In this document: piece after piece, positions 28,009-37,552 of the stretch
Layout of the letters: each line of letters begins with the position of its first letter
How positions within the stretch are numbered: position 1 is the stretch's first letter
NCBI GenBank assembly: GCA_002729235.1
Contig: PBTY01000098.1
Coordinates: 1 to 64,000, forward strand
Length of the DNA: 64,000 nucleotides
Source of the DNA: Rickettsiales bacterium
GTDB lineage: Bacteria > Bacteroidota > Bacteroidia > Cytophagales > Cyclobacteriaceae
Direction of reading: 5' to 3'
Made by a program: the position numbers and the translations under genes
The notes under the pieces: generated by a model
What the model was told of the DNA's origin: nothing
Databases searched by the model: none
What the model saw: only the letters and a program-made list of their open reading frames with translations

Positions 28009-29733
28009 ATGAAAACAATATGCTTCTCGGTTCTTATTTTAACCATGTTTAGTCTTCATGGATCAAATAAAAATATCAACATGCTTCGGTCAGAGTTGAT
28101 GGCTAAGAGATATGATTTAATGGATACATGTCGATATTATTCTAACCAGATGAAGCGTCTAAGTGAAATCGAACAAGATTCTAGTTTGTATGCGGAAGCT
28201 TTGGTCTTTGAGGGATTCAATGATGCCTTTCATTTCGATAACTATTCTGGATATACCAAGATTATGAATGCGGTTGATATTCTTCATAGAAATTCAAGCG
28301 ATAATCTCCCGATGGCATTTGCGTTTCTTAGTTACTATTTCCTCAAAACGGGGAATAAAGAGTTAACCTTTAACTATGCAAGAAAAGCTGTAAACCTTTC
28401 ACAGCATATTTCAGATAGCATGCAGATATCTATCTCATATCATTATTTAGGTACCGCATTTTATTCAATGGGATGGAAAAAGGATACACTTGAACATGTG
28501 GAAAACATAGATTCTTCTGTTTTTTATTTAAAAAAGGCGATCAAATGGGCTCCAAATGTGTATCAGAAAATTGTTTCCATTTCTAATCTTGGTCAGGCAT
28601 ACTATTTTATTAATCGCAGATTAAATCGTTCACTCGGTAATCCCCATCAGTATTTTGAGCAAGCATATCAATTATCTCTTCAAAGTGGTTTTGATTGGGG
28701 ACTAGTTGAAAATTCTATTTCTCTGGGCTTGTGGGCTAAAAGAAATAATCGGCTAGAAGATGCGATAGCGTATTTTGATATGGGTATTCCGCTTGCTAGA
28801 AAAATTGGTGATAAATGGTCGTTGGAACAACTTTTACAACATAAAATACGGATCATGCAATCTGCAGACTCATCTGAGAATGAAGTTGTTCATGAAATCG
28901 GAAAAATGGTATTGCAGATGAGGAATCTGTCTAATCAACGAATGAATAAAAATTTTCAGGATGAACTTGCCAAGTTAGAAACCGAGTATCAAGTTAGTCG
29001 GAAAGAGGAAGAATTAGCGATGAAAAATAAGACCATAGCATGGCAGAAGAAAATGTTCGTGATATTCGGTGTTTTATTGGTATTGATTATCGCTTTGGCT
29101 GTTTATCTCTATTATTTATTTCGCTTGAATAAGGCACTTTCCGGTAAGAATGAAGTGCTATTAAAAGAACAAAATCATCGTGTGAAGAACAATCTGCAAA
29201 TGATTTCTAGTTTACTCAGCTTACAATCACAAAAGCTGATGTCAAGTGACGCAAAGGAAGCACTTAGCGACAGCCAATCTCGCGTAAACTCTGTGGCCTT
29301 GTTACATCGAATGCTCTATCAAGGTGAGCAAATTGGAATCGTGAATATGAAACTATATCTGGAAACGCTTATCGAAGAAATTACCTATTCGGTGCATAGA
29401 GACTTTCATTACGAGTTAAAAGTTCAGAAAGAAGTGAACCTTCCTGTGGAAAAGTCCACAAGTATAGCTTTGATTGTAAATGAGTTAGTAACCAACAGTG
29501 TAAAGCATACAGAAGGACTGAATAAGTTGACTGTAAGAATTCATCTTGGAAATGAAGATGAACAGCTGGTATTGACCTATGAAGATAATGGTCCTGGAGT
29601 CTCTTCAGAAGTATGGGAGCGATCTACTTCTTTTGGTAATCAGTTGGTGAGGATTCAATCACTACAGTTGAAGGGAATTTATAACATTGATGGTATACCT
29701 GGTTTCAAATACCAATTGAGAATCCCTGCTTGA
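28009..29733 (+). CDS. TPR-containing sensor histidine kinase (HisKA_2)
   Basis: A 574-residue protein with a signal peptide (about 1-18), a periplasmic helical TPR region (about 40-340), a membrane helix at about 349-370 and a cytoplasmic HisKA_2 kinase. The phospho-acceptor is His390 in KEQNHRVKNNLQMISSLL; ATP-binding boxes are NELVTNSVKH and DNGPG, followed by TSFGNQLV. It is divergent from the metY operon and has no response regulator beside it. Its kinase half closely resembles that of the kinase at 34021, so the two are paralogues and may share the LytTR regulator at 35941. The signal is unknown. Confidence 0.92.
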   Translation: MKTICFSVLILTMFSLHGSNKNINMLRSELMAKRYDLMDTCRYYSNQMKRLSEIEQDSSLYAEALVFEGFNDAFHFDNYSGYTKIMNAVDILHRNSSDNLPMAFAFLSYYFLKTGNKELTFNYARKAVNLSQHISDSMQISISYHYLGTAFYSMGWKKDTLEHVENIDSSVFYLKKAIKWAPNVYQKIVSISNLGQAYYFINRRLNRSLGNPHQYFEQAYQLSLQSGFDWGLVENSISLGLWAKRNNRLEDAIAYFDMGIPLARKIGDKWSLEQLLQHKIRIMQSADSSENEVVHEIGKMVLQMRNLSNQRMNKNFQDELAKLETEYQVSRKEEELAMKNKTIAWQKKMFVIFGVLLVLIIALAVYLYYLFRLNKALSGKNEVLLKEQNHRVKNNLQMISSLLSLQSQKLMSSDAKEALSDSQSRVNSVALLHRMLYQGEQIGIVNMKLYLETLIEEITYSVHRDFHYELKVQKEVNLPVEKSTSIALIVNELVTNSVKHTEGLNKLTVRIHLGNEDEQLVLTYEDNGPGVSSEVWERSTSFGNQLVRIQSLQLKGIYNIDGIPGFKYQLRIPA

Positions 29734-29966
29734 TAGTTAGAGAATTTAGTGAAAAAGTCATCTTAGATCTATCCAAAAGAAAATTGAGTGCTTGAATTTA
29801 CTGTATGCGTTTTCATAAAAATCCAGTAATAATTGGCGTAAGCTTTCTGTTTTAATTTATGGTATGCATAGAGCATTAGTCAATTGTACTTTGACCTAAC
29901 TTATGCCACATATTGAATAGAGGTGCCTAGAATTACGTCCTATTGAATTTAATGATAGAGGTAAAT

Positions 29967-32660
29967 CTATTTTGAGGGCATTCTTAATTTTCGATCAAAA
30001 CCATTAACCTGATACATCGCCCAGAAATATGGATGCTGCCAGAGAGGATCAGATTGATTAGACAAGTAAGTCAATTGAGCAGTTCGTATAGCCTCAGAAA
30101 TCGTTTGGTTTCGATTAATTCCAGTATAAAATCCGTTGATAATGTCTGCATTGCTCTTATCGGAAACATTCCATTGACTTAAAATAGTCGTTGGACATCC
30201 GGAGATTGAAAAAGCTTTGGCTAGAGAGAGGTAGCCATCTCCGCCAACAAAATTTCCTGCACCAGATTTGCAACTACTGAGTACGACCATTTCTGGGGAT
30301 ATTTGACTACTTATAATATCAGCAACGGTAATAATACCTGCATTTCCTAACGAAATAAAACTGTTCATAGGATTATCGTCATATGATATACTGTGAGTTG
30401 CAATATGAATGACATCCGAATCTTCAAATTTTTCAAAAAACTCACTCTTATCATTGAATTCGCTGGCTATTTTATCAATTATAAACTGGTTTTTTAAGTA
30501 GTCTATTTCTTTACTCAAAGAGAGTGGACCTAACTTTATTGCAGATGAGTGGTAGTTTTTATGTGAATTGCTATAAATACCTAGGTTGTTGATTTTTATG
30601 GTAGGAGAGTTGTTTTCTCTGTAATAAACTTCATGTAAAAGAGAGAACTGATGTGTGACTCGATACTTTTTAATGAGATAAGACATGTTAGAATAGGAGT
30701 CACCTTCATCATTGAATAATAAAATGTTAAATGGAACACTGTGAAGATTGCCAGAAGGAATGATTGTTAGCTTATTTATTTGAGATGAGAAGGGCTCAAC
30801 AATGGGGTTGAGTAGGGAGAGGTATGCTTCGCGGAAAGTTTTTTGAAAATCCTTCCTATTCGCTAGTTCAGGATTTAGTTGGAATTCCATTGCATGGTAC
30901 CAATTTGCAAACTTCTCTAATTGCTTGCTGTCTTGGGCATTAACAAGTTTGTGGAGTGTAATTGTGGATTTAGAAATGGAGAATGCATATAAATTAATCC
31001 ACTGAAAATATTGGATAATCAGTTCTTCAGGATTCAGTTGTTGTTGAAAATTCTTTAAGTCAATTCTTGGCAACGCAATAAGTGATGGGTTTTTAAGATT
31101 AGAAATTCCAAGGTTTAACGAGCCTAATCCGTTAATTAAAGCCAGGTTTCCAATTGCTAATTCATGATATTTCTGAGGTATGTCTGGAGAATTTGTCAAA
31201 GCATCGAGAAGCCTATCTAAATTTTCACGAATGAGCGTTTCAAAAGTGAGCATATTACTAAGTATGCCTGTCTGCTTTGATAACAGAGCACGATGAATGG
31301 CTTCATCTAAGTCAGCAAATGCACGATCGAAATGATCTATTGATTGTGAGTGTTCGAACCATTGATAGTAGGTTCTTGATCTCAGTAGCAAACACTTTAT
31401 CGCTTGATAATCGAAGGAATTGTCGACCTCCGGTGTTTTTATAATGTCAAAAATATCATCGTAAGCCTCTATGGCTTTTTCAAATTGATGAGTCTCCCGA
31501 TAATTGTCAGCCAGTGCAATGGTAAGATCCATTTTCCCATGAGATAATCCATTTATTCGGTCTAGAGTGGTCTTTGATTGCTCCAAAACCAGGTCCTCAA
31601 CTGCTACATCATAAGAGATCATGGTATGTATTGCGCTCGCTGCACTAAGTGCAAAACGTTCAGGTGAAAGTCCTTTTATGTCTAACGATTTGTTGATGTA
31701 ATACGCAGCTGTGTCATACTCATTTGTTACAGAAAGTGCATTGCTTCGGTAGAAGTAGATGTGCCATAAAAATGGGTCATCAGGATAATAGGTTGTAATG
31801 ATTTCTTCAGCTGAGTTCATCATTTCCAAACCCTTCTCACGTTTTCCGATGTAACATAGGTGCAATCCGGCAAAGTTTTCGATAACAGCAGCATAATAGA
31901 GTGGTAGGTTTTCAGCAGTATGAAAAGCATTATGGTAGTGGTTATCTGCTTCAGTATTATCATTGATACTTTCTAATGCAGTTGCCAATGTTACCTGATT
32001 CCAGAACCAATAAATACCTGAGCTGATTCCCAGCTTTTTGTACAGGAGTTCTGCTCTACGAAGCTTCAATATTGCCTTGTCATATTGATGTAAACTAAGC
32101 AGGACATTTCCTGTAAGATCAAGCGCTCGTGCGTTGAGGATTTTCAATTCATGGTAAGAGGCACTATTTAGAGAGTATGAGTCTACCAAAGGATCTAGAA
32201 ACCTTTGAGCTTCTTTGAAATCAGACTGTTCGGTTATTAAGACCTCAGAATACAAAAGAAGAAAAAAACGTGCTACATCTTGGTTTGCAGAAGGAACTAA
32301 GTTGCCACTTTTTTCAATTGAATCAAGACCTAAATCACTTCCCCGATGTAAGCTGGAGTAATAAGCAAATGCCGCTATCGGCACCCAGGGATTATCACTT
32401 ATTTCGGCATAGGCTTGATTTTTCTGGAAAGCAGTTGTGGCTAATTCTTTCATTTTAAGTCCTGAATAGCAAACTGTAAGAAGTGCATTAATTTCAATAC
32501 GTTTATCAGTGGATTTACAACTAAGTCGGGTAAGAATATCCTCCGCTTCAATCAGCTGTCCGGCGTAAATAAATTGTTTAGCTGTTTTTAATTCTGGACA
32601 TGAAAATGTTTGGTAATAGCTTGTGAGAAGAAAAACGGCAATGACAAGCTTCGTTCTCAT
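29967..32660 (-). CDS. CHAT-domain protease with TPR repeats, exported
   Basis: An 897-residue protein with an N-terminal signal sequence (LVIAVFLLTSYYQTFS) and helical TPR-like repeats over about 25-480. The C-terminal CHAT (caspase-HetF) domain spans about 620-890. The caspase-like dyad is intact: His756 in VIHIATHS and Cys797 in LSSCKSGAG. GYLSLAKAFSISGCPTTILSQWNV is also typical, so it is probably an active cysteine protease. Export to the periplasm is inferred. It overlaps by four bases the membrane TPR gene upstream and lies between two TPR histidine kinase genes. The target is unknown. Confidence 0.9.
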   Translation of the reverse strand: MRTKLVIAVFLLTSYYQTFSCPELKTAKQFIYAGQLIEAEDILTRLSCKSTDKRIEINALLTVCYSGLKMKELATTAFQKNQAYAEISDNPWVPIAAFAYYSSLHRGSDLGLDSIEKSGNLVPSANQDVARFFLLLYSEVLITEQSDFKEAQRFLDPLVDSYSLNSASYHELKILNARALDLTGNVLLSLHQYDKAILKLRRAELLYKKLGISSGIYWFWNQVTLATALESINDNTEADNHYHNAFHTAENLPLYYAAVIENFAGLHLCYIGKREKGLEMMNSAEEIITTYYPDDPFLWHIYFYRSNALSVTNEYDTAAYYINKSLDIKGLSPERFALSAASAIHTMISYDVAVEDLVLEQSKTTLDRINGLSHGKMDLTIALADNYRETHQFEKAIEAYDDIFDIIKTPEVDNSFDYQAIKCLLLRSRTYYQWFEHSQSIDHFDRAFADLDEAIHRALLSKQTGILSNMLTFETLIRENLDRLLDALTNSPDIPQKYHELAIGNLALINGLGSLNLGISNLKNPSLIALPRIDLKNFQQQLNPEELIIQYFQWINLYAFSISKSTITLHKLVNAQDSKQLEKFANWYHAMEFQLNPELANRKDFQKTFREAYLSLLNPIVEPFSSQINKLTIIPSGNLHSVPFNILLFNDEGDSYSNMSYLIKKYRVTHQFSLLHEVYYRENNSPTIKINNLGIYSNSHKNYHSSAIKLGPLSLSKEIDYLKNQFIIDKIASEFNDKSEFFEKFEDSDVIHIATHSISYDDNPMNSFISLGNAGIITVADIISSQISPEMVVLSSCKSGAGNFVGGDGYLSLAKAFSISGCPTTILSQWNVSDKSNADIINGFYTGINRNQTISEAIRTAQLTYLSNQSDPLWQHPYFWAMYQVNGFDRKLRMPSK

Positions 32661-33547
32661 AACTTCTCCATTATCGACGAGGCTTCGGCTTTCTTGAAAT
32701 CTGACTGGTTCATTAATCTGATCAGTAGGGCCTCAGCGCTTTCAGGATCATCGAGCGCTAGATGCCCTATAGCTGAATACCAAAGAGATTGGGAGCCAAC
32801 AAGCTCATCTTGATACAAACCATCAAGGACATCTATTGCAGTTTGGTACTTTCCAGCGTACAAATAGGATAATCCAAGATAAAATTGTTTCTGATTGCTT
32901 AAAGTATCTTTTGCTTTTAGCTGCCGAATTGCCATGACATAATTTCCAGTGTCATAAGCCGATATCCAATTATCTCCATCACTTCGAGAAGTAAATGAAT
33001 TTGGATATGGTGTTTCTAGATAAGAGGTAACATCGATTTCGGGTGATGAGGGCCACATTAAATAAACCGTGCTTGCGATAAAAAATGTCAACACCAGCAT
33101 GGAGATCACAATGACTCTTTGATTTTCTATTTTGAACTCTACCCCTCTGACTTTCAAATACATTTTATCTTTTAAAGGAAGGTCAAGCAATACCTGATCA
33201 AATTTTGAATTTCCATCAGTATCGACCTCACCCCCAAAGTCCTTGAAAGATTCAAGAGCAATAGCTCCTTTTTGGTCAACAAATTCTTCCCATGTGAGTC
33301 CAAAGGCATAACGGGTTAATTCTTCCAGATATGTGATTGAGGGTTTGCTCTTGAGTGGTCTACCAGTACAATAGAAGCAATAATCTCGGATGGTGTTGGG
33401 TCTTAAGTGAAATCCGCTCTCAAGCATTTTCTGACTCAACTTTTTGTTTTTATCAGTTGCGATTTTTCCTCTTAAATCCTGCTTGACTCCAGCTTTCTCA
33501 AACCCTGAAATCAGTGCATAATACACATAAGGTGCTTCTTTTCTCAC
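32657..33547 (-). CDS. Membrane protein with cytoplasmic HTH-like domain and periplasmic TPR
   Basis: A 296-residue protein in three parts. Residues 1-105 are soluble and contain a pattern (LSQKMLESGFHLRPNTIRDY, then SITYLEELTRYAFGLTWEEF) seen in Bacteroidota adaptor-type N-terminal domains that resemble a helix-turn-helix. Residues 144-165 form one membrane helix. Residues 185-295 carry TPR-like helices (QFYLGLSYLYAGKYQTAIDV). With the N-terminus in the cytoplasm, the TPR part would face the periplasm and could hold the exported CHAT protease, with which the gene overlaps by four bases. Domain assignment of the N-terminus is tentative. Confidence 0.65.
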   Translation of the reverse strand: MRKEAPYVYYALISGFEKAGVKQDLRGKIATDKNKKLSQKMLESGFHLRPNTIRDYCFYCTGRPLKSKPSITYLEELTRYAFGLTWEEFVDQKGAIALESFKDFGGEVDTDGNSKFDQVLLDLPLKDKMYLKVRGVEFKIENQRVIVISMLVLTFFIASTVYLMWPSSPEIDVTSYLETPYPNSFTSRSDGDNWISAYDTGNYVMAIRQLKAKDTLSNQKQFYLGLSYLYAGKYQTAIDVLDGLYQDELVGSQSLWYSAIGHLALDDPESAEALLIRLMNQSDFKKAEASSIMEKL

Positions 33548-33785
33548 TTTTTCTTATTCCGATATCGGCCGACAGATCCGACGGGTTTATTGGCTCAAAT
33601 TAGCCCCAAGAATTCTGAATAACAAGTGCACTACTGGCGATCTATGATGAATGCTTCTAAAGTGGAAGGTAAGCGACCATCATAGTGACCCTGAAGACCC
33701 TTCCCAATAATCAGGTCACATGATGATGATCGGTAGCTGATCACTACTGGCTCATCTGACCGCAAATTTCAAAACCTATAAACTT

Positions 33786-33968
33786 ATGAAAGGTATTGTA
33801 ATTGCACTAATAGTGCTTGGGACAATGATGGCATCTTGTAGTGATCCATATGATGAAATCTCCACAAGAGTGGATCAGGAAGTTAAACTGGATGGTGGAA
33901 CTGATGGAGGTGGAGATGATGGATCAGGAGGCGGTTCTGGTGGGTCTGGCTCAGAAGACCCAGGTTGA
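33786..33968 (+). CDS. Small glycine-rich lipoprotein
   Basis: A 60-residue frame with a lipoprotein signal (LIVLGTMMASCSDPYDE, lipidated cysteine at about 18) and a low-complexity tail of Gly, Asp and Ser. It opens a plus-strand run of signalling genes and is followed by its own hairpin terminator, which supports its being a real transcript. The tail may be a flexible linker. No function can be assigned. Confidence 0.68.
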   Translation: MKGIVIALIVLGTMMASCSDPYDEISTRVDQEVKLDGGTDGGGDDGSGGGSGGSGSEDPG

Positions 33969-33976
33969 TAATGTAT

Positions 33977-34008
33977 AAGGCATCGATTTATCCGATGCCT
34001 TTTATTAT
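33977..34008 (+). terminator. Terminator after the small lipoprotein gene
   Basis: AAGGCATCG, a 7-base loop and CGATGCCTT form a perfect 9-bp stem followed by TTATTATCTT. It ends just before the ATG at 34021, so the next gene must have its own promoter or depend on read-through. Confidence 0.82.
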
Positions 34009-34020
34009 CTTCAATTTTAA

Positions 34021-35823
34021 ATGAAATTAGGTTATGTAAGTTGTTTTATTCTAGTAATTCTGACAAGTCATTTGCTAAAAGCAAATTCTGGATTCATTTC
34101 ACCTGAAAAAATGCTTGATAGTGGATGGTATTTTCAAAAAAGAGGTATAACTGACTCTTCTTTAATATGGTATAGAAAGGTTGCAATAGACTCAAAAGCA
34201 TCAGATCGAATTAAAGGACAAGCACATCTAAATATGGCAAATATTTTTAGTGTAAAAGGAGATTACTATGCATCAATAGAGGAAAATATTCTTGCAAAAA
34301 ACTATTTTGAGTTAAGTGAAAATACGGTGAAGATCTTTCATTGCCTCCGAAATGTTGCATTAAACTATAATGGATTGGGTCTCTATCATATTTCACTTGA
34401 CTATTTGCACAATGCAGAATTAGTTTTGAATGATTTGGAAGATCCATCGCTTCAGTATTTGTTAAATATTTCAATTGGTAGGGTTTATGAAGAATTGAAA
34501 GAATATGATGAAGCTTTAAAAAGTTATGTCACTGCCAATAAAATTGCATTTAACAATGATTTAGTTAAGAATTTCAATGAATCACTAATCAATATCGGGA
34601 ATGTTTTTCTAGCACGGGTTCAATTAGATAGTGCGATGGGTTACTATTTCCGTGCACATAAGGCGTCCATTGTCGCTGGCGACAGCTTGAGGTTGGCTTA
34701 TACCTCCAATAACTTAGGGAAAAGCTATCTTCAAAAAGGTGAATGGGATAGTGCAGAATTCTACTTGTTAAAGGCTTTGGATTTGAAGATTAGTCATGCT
34801 CAGAGCCGATTGCCCTCTACCTACAACGCACTGGCCAGCCTATATGTAAGTTTGGCAGATTATCAGAAGGCTTATGGTTTTCTGAATGAAGCAATTTTGC
34901 TAGGAAAAGAGCAAGGCAACCTGGAGCATCTGCTGGAGTCCTACGAAGTACTGAAAAACTATCATCAGCATGCAAGAGATTATAAAAAAGCTTTATCTGC
35001 CATGGAGATTTTGGATTCTCTAAGAACCCATCGCTTCAACACAGAAAAATTGGCTGTCAATAAATTGAAGGCTTCTTATGACTTGCAGAAGAAAGACGAC
35101 CAAATTGCTTTGAAGGAATCACAATTAAAGCAGGAGCAATTGATCAGGTGGTTAATTGTGATAGCTGCCCTTGTTGTGTTAATGGTAGCTATTGTTTTCT
35201 ATCGACTCTTTAAAACCAACCTTCGACTGAAAAAGAAAAATGAAGTTCTGCTCAAGGAGCAAAACCATCGGGTGAAGAACAACCTACAGATGATTTCTAG
35301 TTTATTGAGTCTGCAGTCTCAGAGCTTACCCTCTCTGGAGGCGAAGGGTGCGCTTTCAGAAAGTCAGGCGCGAATCAATTCGGTAGCACTGCTCCATCGG
35401 ATGCTATATGAAGGAGAGGAATTGGGCAAGGTGGAACTGGTTGATTATTTAAAGTCATTAACAGAGGAGGTCAAGTACGCTGTGCCCAGAACATTAACAC
35501 TTAGGTATCAGATGCCTGCAAGAGTCATGGTTGAGATAGAAACTGCTACCAGTCTGGGATTAATTGTCAATGAACTGATAACGAATAGCGTGAAACATGT
35601 ATCAGGAACTATTGATTTGGCAATAACCCTTGAAATTGAAATGCTTGAAGGTGAACTCAGGCTCTTCTATCATGACAATGGGCCAGGTGTTGATTTGTCT
35701 GCATGGGAAGGCTCTTCCAGTTTTGGAAATCAGTTGATCCGTATCCAATGTCAGCAATTGCGTGGTAATTATAAGGTTGAGAACTCGGAGGGATTTTCGT
35801 TTATCCTTGCCTTAAAAAGGTAA
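34021..35823 (+). CDS. TPR-containing sensor histidine kinase (HisKA_2), paralogue of the 28009 gene
   Basis: A 600-residue protein: signal peptide (LGYVSCFILVILTSHLLKA), periplasmic TPR repeats (about 30-340; e.g. AYTSNNLGKSYLQKGEWDSA), a coiled linker, a membrane helix at about 377-395 and a HisKA_2 kinase. The phospho-acceptor is His416 in KEQNHRVKNNLQMISSLLSL; the ATP boxes are NELITNSVKH and DNGPG. A LytTR response regulator follows 117 bases downstream and is the probable partner. Its ATG comes only a dozen bases after the preceding terminator, so its promoter is not obvious. Confidence 0.92.
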   Translation: MKLGYVSCFILVILTSHLLKANSGFISPEKMLDSGWYFQKRGITDSSLIWYRKVAIDSKASDRIKGQAHLNMANIFSVKGDYYASIEENILAKNYFELSENTVKIFHCLRNVALNYNGLGLYHISLDYLHNAELVLNDLEDPSLQYLLNISIGRVYEELKEYDEALKSYVTANKIAFNNDLVKNFNESLINIGNVFLARVQLDSAMGYYFRAHKASIVAGDSLRLAYTSNNLGKSYLQKGEWDSAEFYLLKALDLKISHAQSRLPSTYNALASLYVSLADYQKAYGFLNEAILLGKEQGNLEHLLESYEVLKNYHQHARDYKKALSAMEILDSLRTHRFNTEKLAVNKLKASYDLQKKDDQIALKESQLKQEQLIRWLIVIAALVVLMVAIVFYRLFKTNLRLKKKNEVLLKEQNHRVKNNLQMISSLLSLQSQSLPSLEAKGALSESQARINSVALLHRMLYEGEELGKVELVDYLKSLTEEVKYAVPRTLTLRYQMPARVMVEIETATSLGLIVNELITNSVKHVSGTIDLAITLEIEMLEGELRLFYHDNGPGVDLSAWEGSSSFGNQLIRIQCQQLRGNYKVENSEGFSFILALKR

Positions 35824-35940
35824 CTAACGGATAGCATTCACAAGAACAATGTAGTCCTTCATAAGAAAAACACAGCGTTCATTTAGTTCATTTGCTCACT
35901 GGCCATAGATCAAGTAATTTAAGGTTAACTATCAACGATT

Positions 35941-36678
35941 ATGTCATACACCATACTGACCATAGAAGATGATCTTTTGATCGCCGCAGACCTTCAGTCC
36001 AAGTTAGGTCAGCTGGGCTATCGGGTTTTGGCCAATGCCAGAACAGGCCTGGAAGCCATAGAACTCGTGGAAGATTTATCTCCTGATTTGATCATTGCTG
36101 ATATCACTATCGAAGGTGACATTGATGGTGTTGAAACCATTAACCGTATTTATGATTTTTATCGTTGCCCAGTGATTTACCTCACAGGAAATTCGGAATC
36201 TACCACTGTAAAGAAAGCTTTGGAGACGCAACCAGCGAGCTTCTTGCTAAAACCTTTCAAACTGAGTGAGTTTGCTATCAATATTGATCTGGCCATTAAA
36301 AACTTTAAAGAGCAATACAATTCAGTGAAGGTAGATCGGGTGAAGGATAGCATTTTTGTGCCGGATAAGTTTTTGTATCATCGGGTCTACAAACACGATA
36401 TCATCTACGTGGAGGCCGATGGAGCCTATGTCAAAGTGGTTACTGAATTCAAAAACTACCAACTCACTACTAACCTAAAAACCTTTATTGCTCAATTTGA
36501 GCATCCAGATTTCTTTAGAGTATCTAGAAAGCATTTGATTAATACGGCTAAGGTGGACCGCATCAATGGCAATATGCTGTATCTCAGAGGAAAAAATCAA
36601 GAATATCCAATAACGATCTCCAAGCCTCAGCGTTCTGAGATTCTCAGCAAGTTTGAGATCATTAAGACAAAGGGGTGA
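35941..36678 (+). CDS. LytTR-family response regulator
   Basis: A 245-residue protein with a receiver domain (1-120; acidic pocket E9-D10-D11, phospho-acceptor Asp54 in LIIADITIEGD, conserved Lys in FLLKPFKL) and a C-terminal LytTR DNA-binding domain (about 140-240; HDIIYVEADGAYVKVVT, FFRVSRKHLINTAKVDRING). It follows the HisKA_2 kinase and is the only response regulator in this island, so it may serve both TPR kinases. Target promoters are unknown. Confidence 0.94.
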   Translation: MSYTILTIEDDLLIAADLQSKLGQLGYRVLANARTGLEAIELVEDLSPDLIIADITIEGDIDGVETINRIYDFYRCPVIYLTGNSESTTVKKALETQPASFLLKPFKLSEFAINIDLAIKNFKEQYNSVKVDRVKDSIFVPDKFLYHRVYKHDIIYVEADGAYVKVVTEFKNYQLTTNLKTFIAQFEHPDFFRVSRKHLINTAKVDRINGNMLYLRGKNQEYPITISKPQRSEILSKFEIIKTKG

Positions 36679-37000
36679 TCTATTTATCCAAGATGCTGTT
36701 TAATAAAGGACTTCTTATGAAGTTGTAGGTCTTTCTATAAGAAGGTAGTAGTCTCTCAAAATGAAATTTGGTTCTACCTTAAATGGCCTTGAAGTATTTA
36801 GAATGATATATGAAATACTAAGCTACTTTTTCCTCCCTACTTTTTTCGTAGTGACTTATTTTCAATCAATCCTAAAACCAGGAAATAATCATTCACAAGA
36901 TTGAATAACTGCTTTGCATGAAATGTTCGGATTCTCATAAAAGAAAATTCAGTTACCGTGAATAGTTGAGCAAATTGATTGGAAATCAAATCAATCAATT
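36679..37000. other. 322-base gap, no firm gene
   Basis: Apart from one doubtful 47-codon frame at 36761-36904 this stretch holds only AT-rich sequence. I see neither a clear promoter nor a terminator after the response regulator gene. Confidence 0.35.
36761..36904 (+). CDS. Possible small membrane peptide
   Basis: A 47-codon frame with a hydrophobic centre (YEILSYFFLPTFFVVTYF) that could span a membrane. There is no homology visible by eye, no promoter of consensus type, and hydrophobic frames arise easily in AT-rich DNA. Listed only as a candidate. Confidence 0.2.
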   Translation: MKFGSTLNGLEVFRMIYEILSYFFLPTFFVVTYFQSILKPGNNHSQD

Positions 37001-37507
37001 ATGAAAAAGCCATTAAAACCAATCTTCGGAATGCTGACTTTTCTTTTCATTTTAAGTGCTTGCTCAGATAAGATAGATGATAATTCTACACATGAAAAAT
37101 TGGCTCAAACTCTCTTTTCTGCGATAAAGTATAATGATTTGGAACTGTATTCTAAATATCAGGAATCGCAAGAGAGCATCGACTGGAAAAAGGAAAATTG
37201 GAAGGACTACAGATCTGATTATGCAGAAAGAAGATTGAAAAATAATACTGGAAAAGAAGCCGAATATTTAGAACGCATTCGTAAAGAGTTTCAAGAAAAA
37301 GGAATGACCAATTGGGAGTCAGCCAAATTTGAGATGGTGCAGTTTGAGTCAGCTGAAAACAATGGGTATCCAATGGCTCGATACAACAAAATTGTTTTTA
37401 AAGATGGAGATGGTGGAACGGGTGAGATTGGTATCACATTGATGCATGCAATGGATGATGGTTGGATTGCAACAATAAGACCAGAATTTAAAGGATATCG
37501 CCGATAG
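37001..37507 (+). CDS. Hypothetical lipoprotein
   Basis: A 168-residue protein with a lipoprotein signal (MLTFLFILSACSDK, lipobox cysteine near residue 21) and a soluble, charged domain rich in Lys, Glu and aromatic residues. I do not recognise the family. It precedes the WG-repeat gene by 45 bases on the same strand and may be cotranscribed with it. Confidence 0.75.
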   Translation: MKKPLKPIFGMLTFLFILSACSDKIDDNSTHEKLAQTLFSAIKYNDLELYSKYQESQESIDWKKENWKDYRSDYAERRLKNNTGKEAEYLERIRKEFQEKGMTNWESAKFEMVQFESAENNGYPMARYNKIVFKDGDGGTGEIGITLMHAMDDGWIATIRPEFKGYRR

Positions 37508-37552
37508 CCTTCTCCTTAAGCTACTTATCGTCATAAAAAATTCAAAGTTGAT

